From the NCBI GenBank assembly GCA_018806915.1, contig JAGKQI010000016.1:361973-425972 (forward strand): a stretch of 64,000 bases of DNA, given 5' to 3'. Of this stretch, positions 40,673 through 53,200 are shown piece by piece. The notes under the pieces were generated by a model that was not told where the DNA came from, did no database searches, and was given only the letters and a program-made list of their open reading frames with translations. The stretch is from Phytophthora colocasiae (taxonomy: Eukaryota > Oomycota > Peronosporomycetes > Peronosporales > Peronosporaceae). Each line of letters opens with the position of its first letter. Position 1 is the stretch's first letter. Both the position numbers and the translations under genes were made by a program.

Positions 40673-42932
40673 TGCCTTGGGATGCGGGCCCCAGCGTGTC
40701 GTCTTGGGCGTGGCGTCGGTAGTGGCTGAGGTCGTCGAGGTGTCGGCGCCGCGTGCACTTCCATCTCCATGTCCTCGAGCAGCTCCTCCTCTTCTGCCTG
40801 CATCAGTTCGTCCAGGTCCAGCGGTTGCTGCTGCTGGTGGTGCTTGGCCGTCGGGTTCAGGCGGCGGCGTTTGCCTGCAACTCGATGCTCTGGAGGTGGC
40901 GAGAGTGGCTCCAGCACGTGGGGGGCGTACTGAAGCCCGGGAGTGGCGGTGGGCACGGCGCTCTGCTGGGTGGCAGCATCTGCAGCTGTAGTGTTACTTG
41001 ATGCGGCTGCTGCAGCTGCAGGTGCTGCCGCGAGGAGAGGACCGGAGGGTACAAGGCTCTCCTCCTCGCTGTCGACACGAAGCACACTGGAGGTCGGGTC
41101 GCGCGCGGTAGTCACGGCGGTAAATGTGCTGTGTGCACAGGCTTGAGCATGTCGCGTGGCTGCCGCGCGCGACCGGAAGCCGATGCCGCACGTACACCCG
41201 CTGTGGAAGTGATCCACGAAGCGGATGCGGCGGTGTGCTGAGTGGCGGTGCTTGGTGAGGGCAGCGAGGTCGCGGGCAGTGTGCGTGCACAACGCGCAAG
41301 AGAATGCAGAGGCGTTGTGCGCGTACACTGCCAGCACCGGGTCCAGGGAGCCGATGTTCGGCGTGTGGTGCTGGGGTCTTGGTCCCGGTGCTGCTTGGGC
41401 GGCCTTGAGCTGTGCTGCCACTGCGTCGCTGTCCTCGGTCTTGGCCTCATCTCCGCCGGGCGTATAGCGTCCACTCCTGCTGGTTGCGTCGCTGTCTTGA
41501 AGCTCCACGCGCGCGCGAGCCGAAGTTTCTTGGTCTTGAGGCGGCTCAGCGCGTGCGTGGTGCTCCACGGCGGCGCGTCCAGAAGGACGTGCTTGTGCAG
41601 CTGCGACTGCTGCGACTGCTGCGACTCGATGAGCAGCAGCAGCCACAGCTGCGGCGGAGACTTGGGCGGTGGCGGCGAACTCAGAGGCGTCACCGTCGGC
41701 AAGCATGCCGCCCGCCCTGCCGGGTATGGACGACACACTCGCGAGGTCCTTGGAGGTCTTGGCGGCGGCGGTCTCGCCCGACGTGGCGTCTGCGACGTCA
41801 TCGCCAGGTGCACGGTGGTGCTGGTTGGCGGCGGCGCCGGCCGCAGGAGCGCGGTCTGCAGTCGTCATGGCTACTCCACCGGCGGGCAGCATGCCTGCCG
41901 CCCTGCCGGGTGGGTAGCCATCACTCGTGGGGTCTTCGGGGCCTGCAGGAGCGGCGGCGGCGTCGTCTTACCCGTCGCTGTCGTCGCTTCTGCTGCTGGG
42001 GTCCTCCTCGGCTGCTGTGGAGGCCGCCAGAGCGCGAGCCGTGGCGGCTACGAGCGCTGCTCCTGGTGCTGGCCTGTCGGACAGCATGCCGCCCGCCCTG
42101 CCGGGTGTTTCGATCAAACGCAGGGCTGGTGGGGCGGCGACAGGCGGCTGGGAGGCTGGCACGGGGTCTTGAGCAGCCGAACGGCGCGCTTGGACGGCCG
42201 TCGGAGGCGGAGAGGCCGAGTGGAGGCCGTCTCGCGGTGCTACCCAATCGGGCAGCATGCCGCCCGCCCTGCCGGGTGAGAATCGACCACAGGAGGCAGG
42301 CAGGGCGGCGCTGGGCGGCGGAGAGGCGAGGCGGGGGTCTTGGGAAGCCGAACGGCACGCTTGGAGGTCCGGAGGCGGCGGCTTCGAAGCCGGAGGCGAG
42401 GCCTGTCGCCTGAGCGAGCAGGGATCCTCCCATACTCAGGCCGAGTACAGGATGCCCCGGCCCTGAAGTGGGAGGGCCCGGGGGACGGGAGACGGGCGCA
42501 GCGGCGCCGAAACGACGCGGCGTTGAAGCCGCAGACCGGGTGCCCGTTTGGGCGACAGAGGGCCCGGCCCGCGATGCCGCTTGGGGGACAGCAGCGCCAG
42601 AGGGTCGCCCACCCCTGGCTGAAATTTCAGCGCCGGGCTCCACGCCGTCGCTGAGCAGCGGTGGCGCGCGTGGAGCCTCCGGCGGCGCCGTTTCGGGCTC
42701 GCGAGAGCTCAAAAGGGGGGCAAAAGTGTTAAGGCCAAGCCCTAGTGGATCCGCTGGTGGACCCACTAGTGGATCCGCCAGCGGATGCACTGCCCCGTCT
42801 CGTACAGCCTCGCCAGACGACGCGCTATAAAAAGACGCGTCGCTGGCGAAGCTGGAGTGGCTGGCCGTGGAGCACTCACTGTCGGTAGACGGAGAGCGCT
42901 CCTGGCTCCCAGTCCGGCCACCAGAAGCGCAT
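40534..42932 (-). pseudogene. E3 ORF1: zinc-finger protein, broken
   Basis: The ATG lies at 42932-42930, but a two-base loss near 42902 shifts the frame directly after MRFWWPDWEP. A deletion of about 75 bp near 42370 removes part of the Ala/Pro-rich region, and a TAA at 41970-41968 stops another frame. The zinc-finger half is open (41892-40534) and reads into the overlap with ORF2 like E2. So ORF1 is dead although ORF2 is intact. Confidence 0.75.
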
Positions 42933-42983
42933 GCGTCGATGCGTTGGTGAAGGGCCGAAAAAAGATAGAAAAAATCAAATGCA

Positions 42984-43131
42984 GTAGTTGGCCTCACGAG
43001 GTGTGGGTGAAAGACCTCGGAGACCGTCCCGTCCACGCCCAGCAAGCTGGTCGGCACGGGAAGTCCAAAAATGAATGTGAAAAAGCACTCCAAAAATGGA
43101 GAAAACCAGTTTTCACACTGATTAGAACAGA
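42984..43131 (-). ncRNA. U2 snRNA gene, 3' half (copy 4)
   Basis: It shares the AA variant (43061-43062) with copy 2; otherwise it equals copy 1. An open frame reads through it (MECFFTFIFG...) only because E3 ORF1 is shifted; that is not a real protein. Confidence 0.7.
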
Positions 43132-43283
43132 GTATGTGTTCGTATTTACCAGTTAGTAACCTCTCCGTAACTGAAATGTAGCCTAAAATATGTATGTCAC
43201 TAAAGGGAGGGTGTTCGTATCTTCCTGGGTTTCTGAAGGGCGGTTCCCTACCTGGGTAGTGCCCTGTCGGTCAAAAGACCAGC

Positions 43284-46200
43284 TTATCGCCGTGCCCTTG
43301 CCTGCGATGCGCGTCGCGGGGTCCCCCCAGACCCACGCGGTGCTCGCGAGGCGTTGCCGCTTCTTTGTCCTTCGCGGTGGCGCCGGCAGTGCCAGCCCCA
43401 GATGCGGTGGCTGGCACGGATGCAGTGGCTCGACAACTGAAGGTCCAGTTGTCGTGCCTCGCGCTTGTGCAACTTCAACTTCTCGGTGTACGTCTTGAAG
43501 TTGCTGGGCTGCACGGAGCCCAGTGACCCGTACACAATCGCCGCGGTCTGCACCTGCCACCCCTGCACCCGCAACTCCGCCACGATAGGTTGGTACTTGA
43601 GTGTCTTGTAGTCGTGGCTGAGTTGCAGCGAGGAGTGGCGGGCGCCGGCCGCGTGATCCTCGAACGTGATTGCCAAGTCGGCGATCACCATCTTCTTGGC
43701 AGTCACGTTCCGCAGGACGATGTCGGGCCGCAGAGCTGCGCCTGTATACTCAGGCACCGTCTGGTTCAGACGCAGCTCTGTGGTTGACTTGGCGCGCTCA
43801 AGTGCGCCGCGGATCTTGGACCCGATCTGCTCCAAGGCGTCGTCGTGGCGCTGGCGGATGGCGTCCATGTTGGACGAGCAGTGGTTGAGAGCGTGGGCCA
43901 GCGTCTCGGCCGAGGAGCAGGTCGGGTCCCTGCAGGTCTTGCTAGACCGCAGCCGCTTGCGCTTGAGGACGGCGTTCGTGTCGACTTGGTTGAGGCGGGC
44001 CATGATGCCGAACCGGTGCTCTGCGTCCGAAAGACCCGCCCCCGTCGTCACGAACTTGGCTCCGAGGCCGCCGTGCACACGCACCGTCTTGCCTTGGTCA
44101 ACCAGGCCCTTCCACCGGGTCTGGTGGCGTATCTTCATGTGCAACTTCACGTGCCGCAACACAGTCTTGTGGTCAAGCCACTTGGTGTGGTGCGGCACGC
44201 GAAGTGCCAGCTCGTCGTGGCCGTCGCGGTCGGCTTGCACGGTCAGGTCGAGGTGGAGGACGCAAAGCGTGCGCTGCACGTCCGTCCACAACGACCCGAT
44301 GTCACCGTTGCGCCGCAACCTCTCTGCGTGGGGCGAGGCGGCGAGCTGGGAGTTGAGGAACGACCGCACGAGCTCGTCGTCGCGTCCTCGCCAATGCTCC
44401 TCCTGCAGGCGGTAGCGTTTGCGCACCACCTGACACACCTGCGCCTTCGCGACGGCCACGACTGCAGGGTCCTTGGAGTGAAGTAGCTGCCAGGCGTGCG
44501 CCACCTGCAACGCCTGGTGCATCTCCACCAGAGGCTGCAACCCCAGGCCGCCCGCCGACGTCGGGGCGTAGAGAATTTCGCTGGTGGCGGACTGGGGCAG
44601 GCGTAGTAGGTGGCGCAGGCCTCGCGCCACTGCTCGGTCAAAGCCTTGGAGTTGGGATTGGAGCGGGCGCAGGTGTCGGAGTGCGTACTCCACCTTGGGG
44701 TAGACGTACGTCTTGAGTGCCTTGACTACCTGCCACACGGCCAGACCTGACTGCATCAGCGCCACCGCCTCTCGCTTGATCTGCTGGATCTTGGGCTCAA
44801 GCTGGAGTCGGTGGCGCACATGGTCGAAGCCATCGCCCACCCCAGGTACCTGTAGCTGTCCTGGAGCGAGAGGGTGGCGATGGCATCGCCATGTATTTGC
44901 AGTTGCATCGTGTCGTCACGGACGGGGTTGCCGCGGGCGTTCGTCGTCACTGCGAGGCTGGCACACTTGGCGGGGTTTGCACGCAACCCGGTCCACGCGA
45001 GGAAGCGAGCGACAACACCGTGGCACTTGCGGATGCCGGCGGCGCTGTCGCTGAACACCTTGAGGTCATCCGCGTAGGCGGTGGTGCATGGTCGTACACC
45101 CTCCGCCAGCGGCACACCCACTCCGTCGAGCTGCTCCAGTCGCCGCACGAGCGGCACCAACGCCGAGATGAAGAGGAGGGGGCTCAGGGGGCAGCCTTGG
45201 TAGACGCCCACCTCCTGTCGTACTGGGTCCGTCGGTCCGTCTGCGGCGTTGCCAACCACGAAGGCCGAGCCGTCGTAGATGTCTTGGCAGCGGGCGATGA
45301 AGCTTCTGTCAACGCCGAGGTGGCGGAGCACTCGCCACATGAGCTGCTGTGGCAGCGAGCCAAATGCGTTGCGCAAGTCGTACCAGACTTGGTACAGCTT
45401 GCGGTGCATCCGTCGAGTCTGGTCCAGCAGCGACGTCGCCGTGAAGTTGTGCTCGTGGCACCCATTGAACGCTCGGAAGCCCTTCTGTGCCATCGGTAGT
45501 CGTCCGTTGCGCTCCAGCCATCGCGACAGTCGACGCGCCAGCAGTCCGCTGTAGAGCTTGTAGATCGTGGGCTGCAGGCAGATCGGCCGCCAGTTGGCTG
45601 GCTGCGTCGGGTCGCCCTTCTTGTGGATGAGGCGAACGATGCCCACCTTCCAGAGGGCGGGTACACGCCGATGCCGCCAGCAGAACTGGAACGCTGCGTG
45701 GAGGAGCGGTACGAGCTGTGCCGCAAAGCGGCGGTAGATGTCGTAGCTGATGCCGTCGTGGCCGGGGCTGGAGTCCTTGGCCGAACTGGAGAGCTGATCC
45801 TCCACGTCATCCACCGTGAGCTCGTCCTCGAAGGCGTCGGTCTCCGCGGTGGCTGGCAGGAAGCTGTCCATTGCCGCCCGAAATTCCTGGCCCTCCGTTG
45901 CGTCGTAGTGGAACGGTGCGGGTGCCGTGCTGGTGCCGGTGAAATGGCGGTGAAGTTCGTCGCGGCCAATGGGGCACGTCTCTGGGTGCTCCTCCCCTGC
46001 CGTCTCCACCAACACGCTCTTCAGAATCCTCTCCACGCACTTCGCTTCGTCCTTGGCGAAGGCCTGACGCAGTTCCTGCGTCGCCATCGACGTGCGCACC
46101 CTGCCGACGCGGCGTCGTGCCTTACGCACGGCGCGTTGGTCTGTCGGCGTTGTTCGCTGCACCGTGGACAAGTCGTCCAAGGCCTCGTCTAGGCGGTGCT

Positions 46201-47830
46201 CGCGCTGGTTGCGCGTCACACGAGGTGGGCGGTTGCGACGCTGGCGTGGTCGCGGTGCTGAGTTGGCGGGCGGCGTAGACGAGTACGGCCGTAGCACCTC
46301 GCGGATGCCGTCCGGGATCGCGCCGATGTATCCTTCACCTGGTGCCCAGCTGTCAGCGTCCACAATCTTGCTCGCCATGGTCTCGGCGAACACCTGCAAG
46401 GCGGCGGATGCGGCGTCGTGCTCGTCGTCATTGAGTTGGCGAAGACGAAGTCGAGGTTGCCGCGCTGGAGCTGATCCTGGGCCAATAGGTAGGGTGGGGA
46501 ACGTTTCACCTCCGTCACGCGCGGCAATCTCGGCTTCGACCTCCTCCTCCTGGCGCCGTTGAGCCTCGTCACCGTCGTCACCTGAGCTGTCTCCCGCAGT
46601 GTAAGCAGGTGCAGGTGTGTCTGCACTCGGTGTCGGCGTCCTGGCTGTGGTTGGCTGGTAGCAGGCGGTCGGGGTCTGGTCATGCGGGCCGCACTCCGAG
46701 GAGGTACGTCGCTGATCCAGCGCCTTGTTGGCCAGGCGATCTGCGTGCGCGTTGGCCTTTCGGTCGATGTGCTGGAGCTTGTGTTGTTCCAGCGAACGTA
46801 GGCCAAAGCGCACGCGGTTGCGGAGGCGGCGCAATCTGGCATTCGTGCAGCTGAAGGTGCCTCGCACCTGCGCGAGCACCAGGTTGCTGTCTCCCTCGAC
46901 TCTCAAGCGAGTGACGCCGTGGTGAAGAGCACTTTGCACTCCGAGCAGCAGTGCCGTATACTCGGCGGTGTTGTTCGTTTCTTGGCTGCTCGGGAGGTAG
47001 TGAGAGCATGTCCACACCACGGTGTCACTCGGGTCGAAAAGCGCTGCGCCAGCTCCACCCGGTCCTGGGTTGCGGCGGCACGCACCGTCAAAGCGTAGCG
47101 TCCACATGCTGCTTGGTGGCTGCCCAGTGTCGGAGTGCATGACCTGTGCGTTCGGGGTGGTGGCCTCCACCGGCTCCGGAAGTTGGCCCGTGGCCCCGGA
47201 GGCGCTGGCAGGAAGTTGGCCGAAGGCCCCTGCTGCGCGTGGAGGTCCCCACCTCGATGCTGGGCGGCGTGCAGCACGGGGGATGCACACCTTGGGTCCC
47301 CAGCGACTCTGAAGGCGGCGTCGTTCTTCGTCGTGCTTGTCCGGGCGAGATACTGGGGCTGCCGTGGTCGGTAGGCCGGTGGCCAGCGACGCGATCGCTG
47401 CAGCACCTACAGCTCGATGCCGTGGACCCCATCGCGAACGGGTGGATGCTTGGTGCTGTTGCACCGGTCGTCGATCTCGTCGCGACGGCGTATGTGCGGC
47501 TGCAGCCTCACCAGTAACCAACTGCGCGATGGCTGCAGCTGCCACTGCCTTGGGATGCGGGCCCCAGCGTGTCGTCTTGGGCGTGGCGTCGGTGGTGGCT
47601 GAGGTCGTCGAGGTGTGCGTCTCCGTCGGTTCACTTCCATCTCCATGTCCTCGAGCAGCTCCTCCTCTTCTGCCTGCATCAGTTCGTCCAGGTCCAGCGG
47701 TTGCTGCTGGTGGTGGTGCGGTCGTCGGGTTCAGGCGGCGGCGTTTGCCTGCAACTCGATGCTCTGGAGGTGGCGAGGATGGCTCCAGTACGTGGGGGGC
47801 GTACTGAAGCCCGGGAGTGGCGGTGGGCAC
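43284..47830 (-). pseudogene. E4 ORF2 with one-base deletion in the RT thumb region
   Basis: The frame 47830-44756 covers the end of ORF1, four RWGP motifs, RNase H and RT through the YADD motif. At about 44841 a run of five C is four C long, and translation moves to 44840-43284 (FDHVRHRLQLEPKI onward), which holds the knuckle and endonuclease. At the 5' side the stretch before SEPTETHTSTT is read in a shifted frame (APPPAATAGPGRTDAG) between two small indels that cancel out. All catalytic motifs are present, so this copy died very recently. Confidence 0.85.
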
Positions 47831-47836
47831 GGCGCT

Positions 47837-49867
47837 CTACTGGGTGGCAGCATCTGCAGCTGTAGTGTCACTTGATGCGGCTGCTGCAGCTGCTGCCGCG
47901 AGGAGAGGACTGGAGGATACAAGGCTCTCCTCCTCGCTGTCGACACGAAGCACACTGGAGGTCGGGTCGCGCGCGGTAGTCACGGCGGTAAATGTGCTGT
48001 GTGCACAGGCTTGAGCATGTCGCGTGGCTGCCGCGCGCGACCGGAAGCCGATGCCGCACGTACACCCGCTGTGGAAGTGATCCACGAAGCGGATGCGGCG
48101 GTGTGCTGAGTGGCGGTGCTTGGTGAGGGCAGCGAGGTCGCGGGCAGTGTGCGTGCACAACGCGCAAGAGAATGCAGAGGCGTTGTGCGCGTACACTGCC
48201 AGCACCGGGTCCAGGGAGCCGATGTTCGGCGTGTGGTGCTGGGGTCTTGGTCCCGGTGCTGCTTGGGCGGCCTTGAGCTGTGCTGCCACTGCGTCGCTGT
48301 CCTCGGTCTTGGCCTCATCTCCGCCGGGCGTATAGCGTCCACTCCTGCTGGTTGCGTCGCTGTCTTGAAGCTCCACGCGCGCGCGAGCCGAAGTTTCTTG
48401 GTCTTGAGGCGGCTCAGCGCGTGCGTGGTGCTCCACGGCGGCGCGTCCAGAAGGACGTGCTTGTGCAGCTGCGACTGCTGCGACTGCTGCGACTCGATGA
48501 GCAGCAGCAGCCACAGCTGCGGCGGAGACTTGGGCGGTGGCGGCGAACTCAGAGGCGTCACCGTCGGCAAGCATGCCGCCCGCCCTGCCGGGTATGGACG
48601 ACACACTCGCGAGGTCCTTGGAGGTCTTGGCGGCGGCGGTCTCGCCCGACGTGGCGTCTGCGACCTCGCCGGGTGCACGGTGGTGCTGGTTGGCGGCTGC
48701 AGTGGCCGCAGGAGCGCGGTCTGCAGTCGTCATGGCTACTCCACCGGCGGGCAGCATGCCTGCCGCCCTGCCGGGTGGGTAGCCATCACTCGTGGGGTCT
48801 TCGGGGGCTGCAGGAGCGGCGGCGGCGTCGTCTTGCCCGTCGCTGTCGTCGCTGCTGCTGCTGGGGTCCTCCTCGGCCGCTGTGGAGGCCGCCAGAGCGC
48901 GAGCCGTGGCGGCTACGAGCGCTGCTCCTGGTGCTGGCCTGTCGGACAGCATGCCGCCCGCCCTGCCGGGTGTTTCGATCAAACGCAGGGCTGGTGGGGC
49001 GGCGACAGGCGGCTGGGAGGCTGGCACGGGGTCTTGAGCAGCCGAACGGCGCGCTTGGACGGCCGTCGGAGGCGGAGAGGCCGAGTGGAGGCCGTCTCGC
49101 GGTGCTACCCAATCGGGCAGCATGCCGCCCGCCCTGCCGGGTGAGAATCGACCACAGGAGGCAGGCAGGGCGGCGCTGGGCGGCGGAGAGGCGAGGCGGG
49201 GGTCTTGGGAAGCCGAACGGCACGCTTGGAGGTCCGGAGGCGGTCTTGGGGCTCCACAGGAGCCGTCGTTCGCGGCGCCCTCCTGGGCGGCGCCAGCCTC
49301 GGCCGAGGCGGCGGCTTCGAAGCCGGAGGCGAGGCCTGTCGCCTGAGTGAGCAGGGATCCTCCCATACTCAGGCCGAGTATAGGAGGCCCCGGCCCTGAA
49401 GTGGGAGGGCCCGGGGGACGGGAGACGGGCGCAGCGGCGCCGAAACGACGCGGCGTTGAAGCCGCAGACCGGGTGCCCGTTTGGGCAACAGAGGGCCCGG
49501 CCCGCGATGCCGCTTGGGGGACAGCAGCGCCAGAGGGTCGCCCACCCCTGGCCAAAAGTTCAGCGCCGGGCTCCACGCCGTCGCTGAGCAGCGGTGGCGC
49601 GCGTGGAGCCTCCGGCGGCGCCGTTTCGGGCTCGCGAGAGCTCAAAACGGGGGCAAAAGTGTGAAGGCCTAGCCCTAGTGGATCCGCTGGTGGACCCACT
49701 AGTGGATCCGCCAGCGGATCCACTGCCCCGTCTCGTACAGCCTCGCCAGACGACGCGCTATAAAAAGACGCGTCGCTGGCGAAGCTGGAGTGGCTGGCCG
49801 TGGAGCACTCACTGTCGGTAGACGGAGAGCGCTCCCGGGGCTCCCAATCCGGCCACCAGAAGCGCAT
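47837..49867 (-). pseudogene. E4 ORF1 ended early by a CAG-to-TAG change
   Basis: ATG 49867-49865. It is open through the GRAGGML motifs and both Cys/His clusters, then stops at 47839-47837, where E2, E3 and E5 have CAG (A-A-T-Q-Q-S versus A-A-T-Q-stop). The codon after the stop continues in the same frame into ORF2. Without this change E4 would encode one long polyprotein. Confidence 0.75.
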
Positions 49868-49919
49868 GCGCCGATGCGTTGGTGAAGGGCCGAAAAAAGA
49901 TAGAAAAAAATCAAATGCA

Positions 49920-50067
49920 GTAGTTGGCCTCACGAGGTGTGGGTGAAAGACCTCGGAGACCGTCCCGTCCACGCCCAGCAAGCTGGTCGGCACGGGGCGT
50001 CCAAAAATGAATGTGAAAAAGCACTCCAAAAATGGAGAAAACCAGTTTTCACACTGATTAGAACAGA
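49920..50067 (-). ncRNA. U2 snRNA gene, 3' half (copy 5)
   Basis: 148-bp block with GGGGCG, like copies 1 and 3. It lies between E4 (5' end) and E5 (3' end). Confidence 0.7.
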
Positions 50068-50219
50068 GTATGTGTTCGTATTTACCAGTTAGTAACCTCT
50101 CCGTAACTGAAATGTAGCCTAAAATATGTATGTCAATAAAGGGAGGGTGTTCGTATCTTCCTGGGTTTCTGAAGGGCGGTTCCCTACCTGGGTAGTGCCC
50201 TGTCGGTCAAAAGACCAGC

Positions 50220-53200
50220 TTATCGCCGTGCCCTTGCCTGCGATGCGCGTCGCGGGGTCCCCCCAGACCCACGCGGTGCTCGCGAGGCGTTGCCGCTTCT
50301 TTGTCCTTCGCGGTGGCGCCGGCAGTGCCAGCCCCAGATGCGGTGGCTGGCACGGATGCAGTGGCTCGACAACTGAAGGTCCAGTTGTCGTGCCTCGCGC
50401 TTGTGCAACTTCAACTTCTCGGTGTACGTCTTGAAGTTGCTGGGCTGCACGGAGCCCAGCGACCCGTACACAATCGCCGCGGTCTGCACCTGCCACCCCT
50501 GCACCCGCAACTCGGCCACGATAGGTTGGTACTTGAGTGTCTTGTAGTCGTGGCTGAGTTGCAGCGAGGAGTGGCGGGCGCCGGCCGCGTGATCCTCGAA
50601 CGTGATTGCCAAGTCGGCGATCACCATCTTCTTGGCAGTCACGTTCCGCAGGACGATGTCGGGCCGCAGAGCTGCGCCTGTATACTCAGGCACCGTCTGG
50701 TTCAGACGCAGCTCTGTGGTTGACTTGGCGCGCTCAAGTGCGCCGCGGATCTTGGACCCGATCTGCTCCAAGGCGTCGTCGTGGCGCTGGCGGATGGCGT
50801 CCATGTTGGACGAGCAGTGGTTGAGAGCGTGGGCCAGCGTCTCGGCCGAGGAGCAGGTCGGGTCCCTGCAGGTCTTGCTAGACCGCAGCCGCTTGCGCTT
50901 GAGGACGGCGTTCGTGTCGACTTGGTTGAGGCGGGCCATGATGCCGAACCGGTGCTCTGCGTCCGAAAGACCCGCCCCCGTCGTCACGAACTTGGCTCCG
51001 AGGCCGCCGTGCACACGCACCGTCTTGCCTTGGTCAACCAGGCCCTTCCACCGGGTCTGGTGGCGTATCTTCATGTGCAACTTCACGTGCCGCAACACAG
51101 TCTTGTGGTCAAGCCACTTGGTGTGGTGCGGCACGCGAAGTGCCAGCTCGTCGTGGCCGTCGCGGTCGGCTTGCACGGTCAGGTCGAGGTGGAGGACGCA
51201 AAGCGTGCGCTGCACGTCCGTCCACAACGACCCGATGTCACCGTTGCGCCGCAACCTCTCTGCGTGGGGCGAGGCGGCGAGCTGGGAGTTGAGGAACGAC
51301 CGCACGAGCTCGTCGTCGCGTCCTCGCCAATGCTCCTCCTGCAGGCGGTAGCGTTTGCGCACCACCTGACACACCTGCGCCTTCGCGACGGCCACGACTG
51401 CAGGGTCCTTGGAGTGAAGTAGCTGCCAGGCGTGCGCCACCTGCAACGCCTGGTGCATCTCCACCAGAGGCTGCAACCCCAGGCCGCCCGCCGACGTCGG
51501 GGCGTAGAGAATTTCGCTGGTGGCGGACTGGGGCAGGCGTAGTAGGTGGCGCAGGCCTCGCGCCACTGCTCGGTCAAAGCCTTGGAGTTGGGACTGAAGC
51601 GGGCGCAGGTGTCGGAGTGCGTACTCCACCTTGGGGTAGACGTACGTCTTGAGTGCCTTGACTACCTGCCACACGGCCAGACCTGACTGCATCAGCGCCA
51701 CCGCCTCTCGCTTGATCTGCTGGATCTTGGGCTCAAGCTGGAGTCGGTGGCGCACATGGTCGAAGCCATCGCCCACCCCCAGGTACCTGTAGCTTTCCTG
51801 GAGTGAGAGGGTGGCGATGGCATCGCCATGTATTTGCAGTTGCATCGTGTCGTCACGGACGGGGTTGCCGCGGGCGTTCGTCGTCACTGCGAGGCTGGCA
51901 CACTTGGCGGGGTTTGCACGCAACCCGGTCCACGCGAGGAAGCGAGCGACAACACCGTGGCACTTGCGGATGCCGGCGGCGCTGTCGCTGAACACCTTGA
52001 GGTCATCCGCGTAGGCGGTGGTGCATGGTCGTACACCCTCCGCCAGCGGCACACCCACTCCGTCGAGCTGCTCCAGTCGCCGCACGAGCGGCACCAACGC
52101 CGAGATGAAGAGGAGGGGGCTCAGGGGGCAGCCTTGGTAGACGCCCACCTCCTGTCGTACTGGGTCCGTCGGTCCGTCTGCGGCGTTGCCAACCACGAAG
52201 GCCGAGCCGTCGTAGATGTCTTGGCAGCGGGCGATGAAGCTTCTGTCAACGCCGAGGTGGCGGAGCACTCGCCACATGAGCTGCTGTGGCAGCGAGCCAA
52301 ATGCGTTGCGCAAGTCGTACCAGACTTGGTACAGCTTGCGGTGCATCCGTCGAGTCTGGTCCAGCAGCGACGTCGCCGTGAAGTTGTGCTCGTGGCACCC
52401 ATTGAACGCTCGGAAGCCCTTCTGTGCCATCGGTAGTCGTCCGTTGCGCTCCAGCCATCGCGACAGTCGACGCGCCAGCAGTCCGCTGTAGAGCTTGTAG
52501 ATCGTAGGCTGCAGGCAGATCGGCCGCCAGTTGGCTGGCTGCATCGGGTCACCCTTCTTGTGGATGAGGCGAACGATGCCCACCTTCCAGAGGGCGGGTA
52601 CACGCCGATGCCGCCAGCAGAACTGGAACGCTGCGTGGAGGAGCGGTACGAGCTGTGCCGCAAAGCGGCGGTAGATGTCGTAGCTGATGCCGTCGTGGCC
52701 GGGGCTGGAGTCCTTGGCCGAACTGGAGAGCTGATCCTCCACGTCATCCACCGTGAGCTCGTCCTCGAAGGCGTCGGTCTCCGCGGTGGCTGGCAGGAAG
52801 CTGTCCATTGCCGCCCGAAATTCCTGGCCCTCCGTTGCGTCGTAGTGGAACGGTGCGGGTGCCGTGCTGGTGCCGGTGAAATGGCGGTGAAGTTCGTCGC
52901 GGCCAATGGGGCACGTCTCTGGGTGCTCCTCCCCTGCCGTCTCCACCAACACGCTCTTCAGAATCCTCTCCACGCACTTCGCTTCGTCCTTGGCGAAGGC
53001 CTGACGCAGTTCCTGCGTCGCCATCGACGTGCGCACCCTGCCGACGCGGCGTCGTGCCTTACGCACGGCGCGTTGGTCTGTCGGCGTTGTTCGCTGCACC
53101 GTGGACAAGTCGTCCAAGGCCTCGTCTAGGCGGTGCTCGCGCTGGTTGCGCGTCACACGAGGTGGGCGGTTGCGACGCTGGCGTGGTCGCGGTGCTGAGT

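Larger units (their letters stand above)
36258..42983 (-). mobile_element. Utopia-like element E3 (B type), intact ORF2
   Basis: The 3' UTR (36258-36409) holds a GGTC-TTTT-GACC hairpin just after the ORF2 stop and the block CCCAGGTAGGGAACCGCCC, conserved in altered form in E1; such structure could be the RT recognition signal. ORF2 is complete, ORF1 is broken. Confidence 0.85.
43132..49919 (-). mobile_element. Utopia-like element E4 (B type), two point lesions
   Basis: Nearly complete. ORF1 and ORF2 lie in the same frame, interrupted by one nonsense codon (47839-47837) and one lost C at about 44841 in ORF2. The protein order is therefore ORF1-ORF2 fused, unlike E2, E3 and E5. Confidence 0.85.

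Noticed and set aside
42984..43093. Protein frame MECFFTFIFG... starting in the U2 block
   Set aside because: It is translation of a structured RNA region that becomes open only by chance; it differs in continuation from unit to unit.
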